This document shows, piece by piece, positions 63,925 through 64,000 of a DNA stretch of 64,000 nucleotides; position 1 is the stretch's first letter, and each line of letters begins with the position of its first letter. The notes beneath the pieces were generated by a model. That model made no database searches, was not told where the DNA came from, and worked only from the letters and a program-made list of their open reading frames with translations. Made by a program: the position numbers and the translations under genes. Source of the stretch: Sympetrum striolatum (Eukaryota > Arthropoda > Insecta > Odonata > Libellulidae); assembly GCA_947579665.1 (NCBI GenBank), contig OX388349.1, positions 71,676,841-71,740,840 of the forward strand, read 5' to 3'.

Positions 63925-63938
63925 GCGCCAGATGGCGG
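63925..63938 (+). promoter_or_regulatory. weak CTCF-like motif
   Basis: GCGCCAGATGGCGG contains CAGATGGCGG, a full match to the 3' ten positions of the CTCF core (YAGRKGGCRS); two of the four 5' positions differ. It is close to the window edge, about 100 bases from a SINE. Confidence 0.25.
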
Positions 63939-64000
63939 GTTGGAGTGAATACGTTTTATAGTAAGCCACCGGTAACTTTTCGAAACAGTCGTTCTATTTT

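Overview
The window reads as AT-rich, gene-poor eukaryotic DNA, most likely intergenic or long-intron sequence from an arthropod, probably an insect. That placement is inference. It rests on the transposable elements: the C-terminal end of a non-LTR retrotransposon reverse transcriptase of a kind common in arthropods, a DDE transposase fragment of the arthropod mariner-like type, TA-flanked Tc1-type palindromes, tRNA-derived SINEs with LINE-type tails, and a hammerhead-like motif of the kind linked to Penelope-like elements. No host protein-coding gene could be supported. The longest open frames (153 and 151 codons, 57953-58688) lie on opposite strands of the same GC-richer patch and look like chance.

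Layout. 1-7.3 kb: unannotatable AT-rich DNA. 7.3-8.2 kb: a cluster of a tRNA-derived SINE (-), a 77-bp TA-flanked palindrome and a LINE 3' end (+). 8.2-12 kb: two short open frames of unknown status, one followed by a T-rich, AATAAA-ending stretch that could be a last exon plus 3' UTR. 12.1 kb: a second SINE. 16.5-18.5 kb: a LINE tail, a frameshifted transposase remnant and a LINE reverse-transcriptase 3' fragment with its 3' UTR. 19.5-19.8 kb: degenerate ATT/ATC low-complexity DNA. 22.1, 27.7 and 31.3 kb: three foldback or MITE-like inverted repeats; the 197-bp one at 27.7 kb is nearly perfect. 41.1-41.4 kb: a 245-bp inverted-repeat element with a hammerhead-like core. 44.4-45.5 kb: a tandem array of 166-176 bp periodicity in which each period carries a Pol III B-box-like motif. 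46.3, 51.7 and 63.7 kb: further SINE copies. 51.9 and 54.7 kb: second, oppositely oriented copies of the LINE 3' end and of the palindrome first seen near 8 kb.

Between these elements the sequence alternates between AT-rich stretches and GC-richer patches of a few hundred bases, roughly every 2-3 kb. The patches have open frames on both strands but no recognisable protein, so they may be conserved regulatory DNA or only compositional mosaic. No operon, CRISPR array, rRNA or intact tRNA gene was seen. I found nothing I would call a new biological system. The two observations most worth checking are the B-box tandem array and the hammerhead-bearing element.
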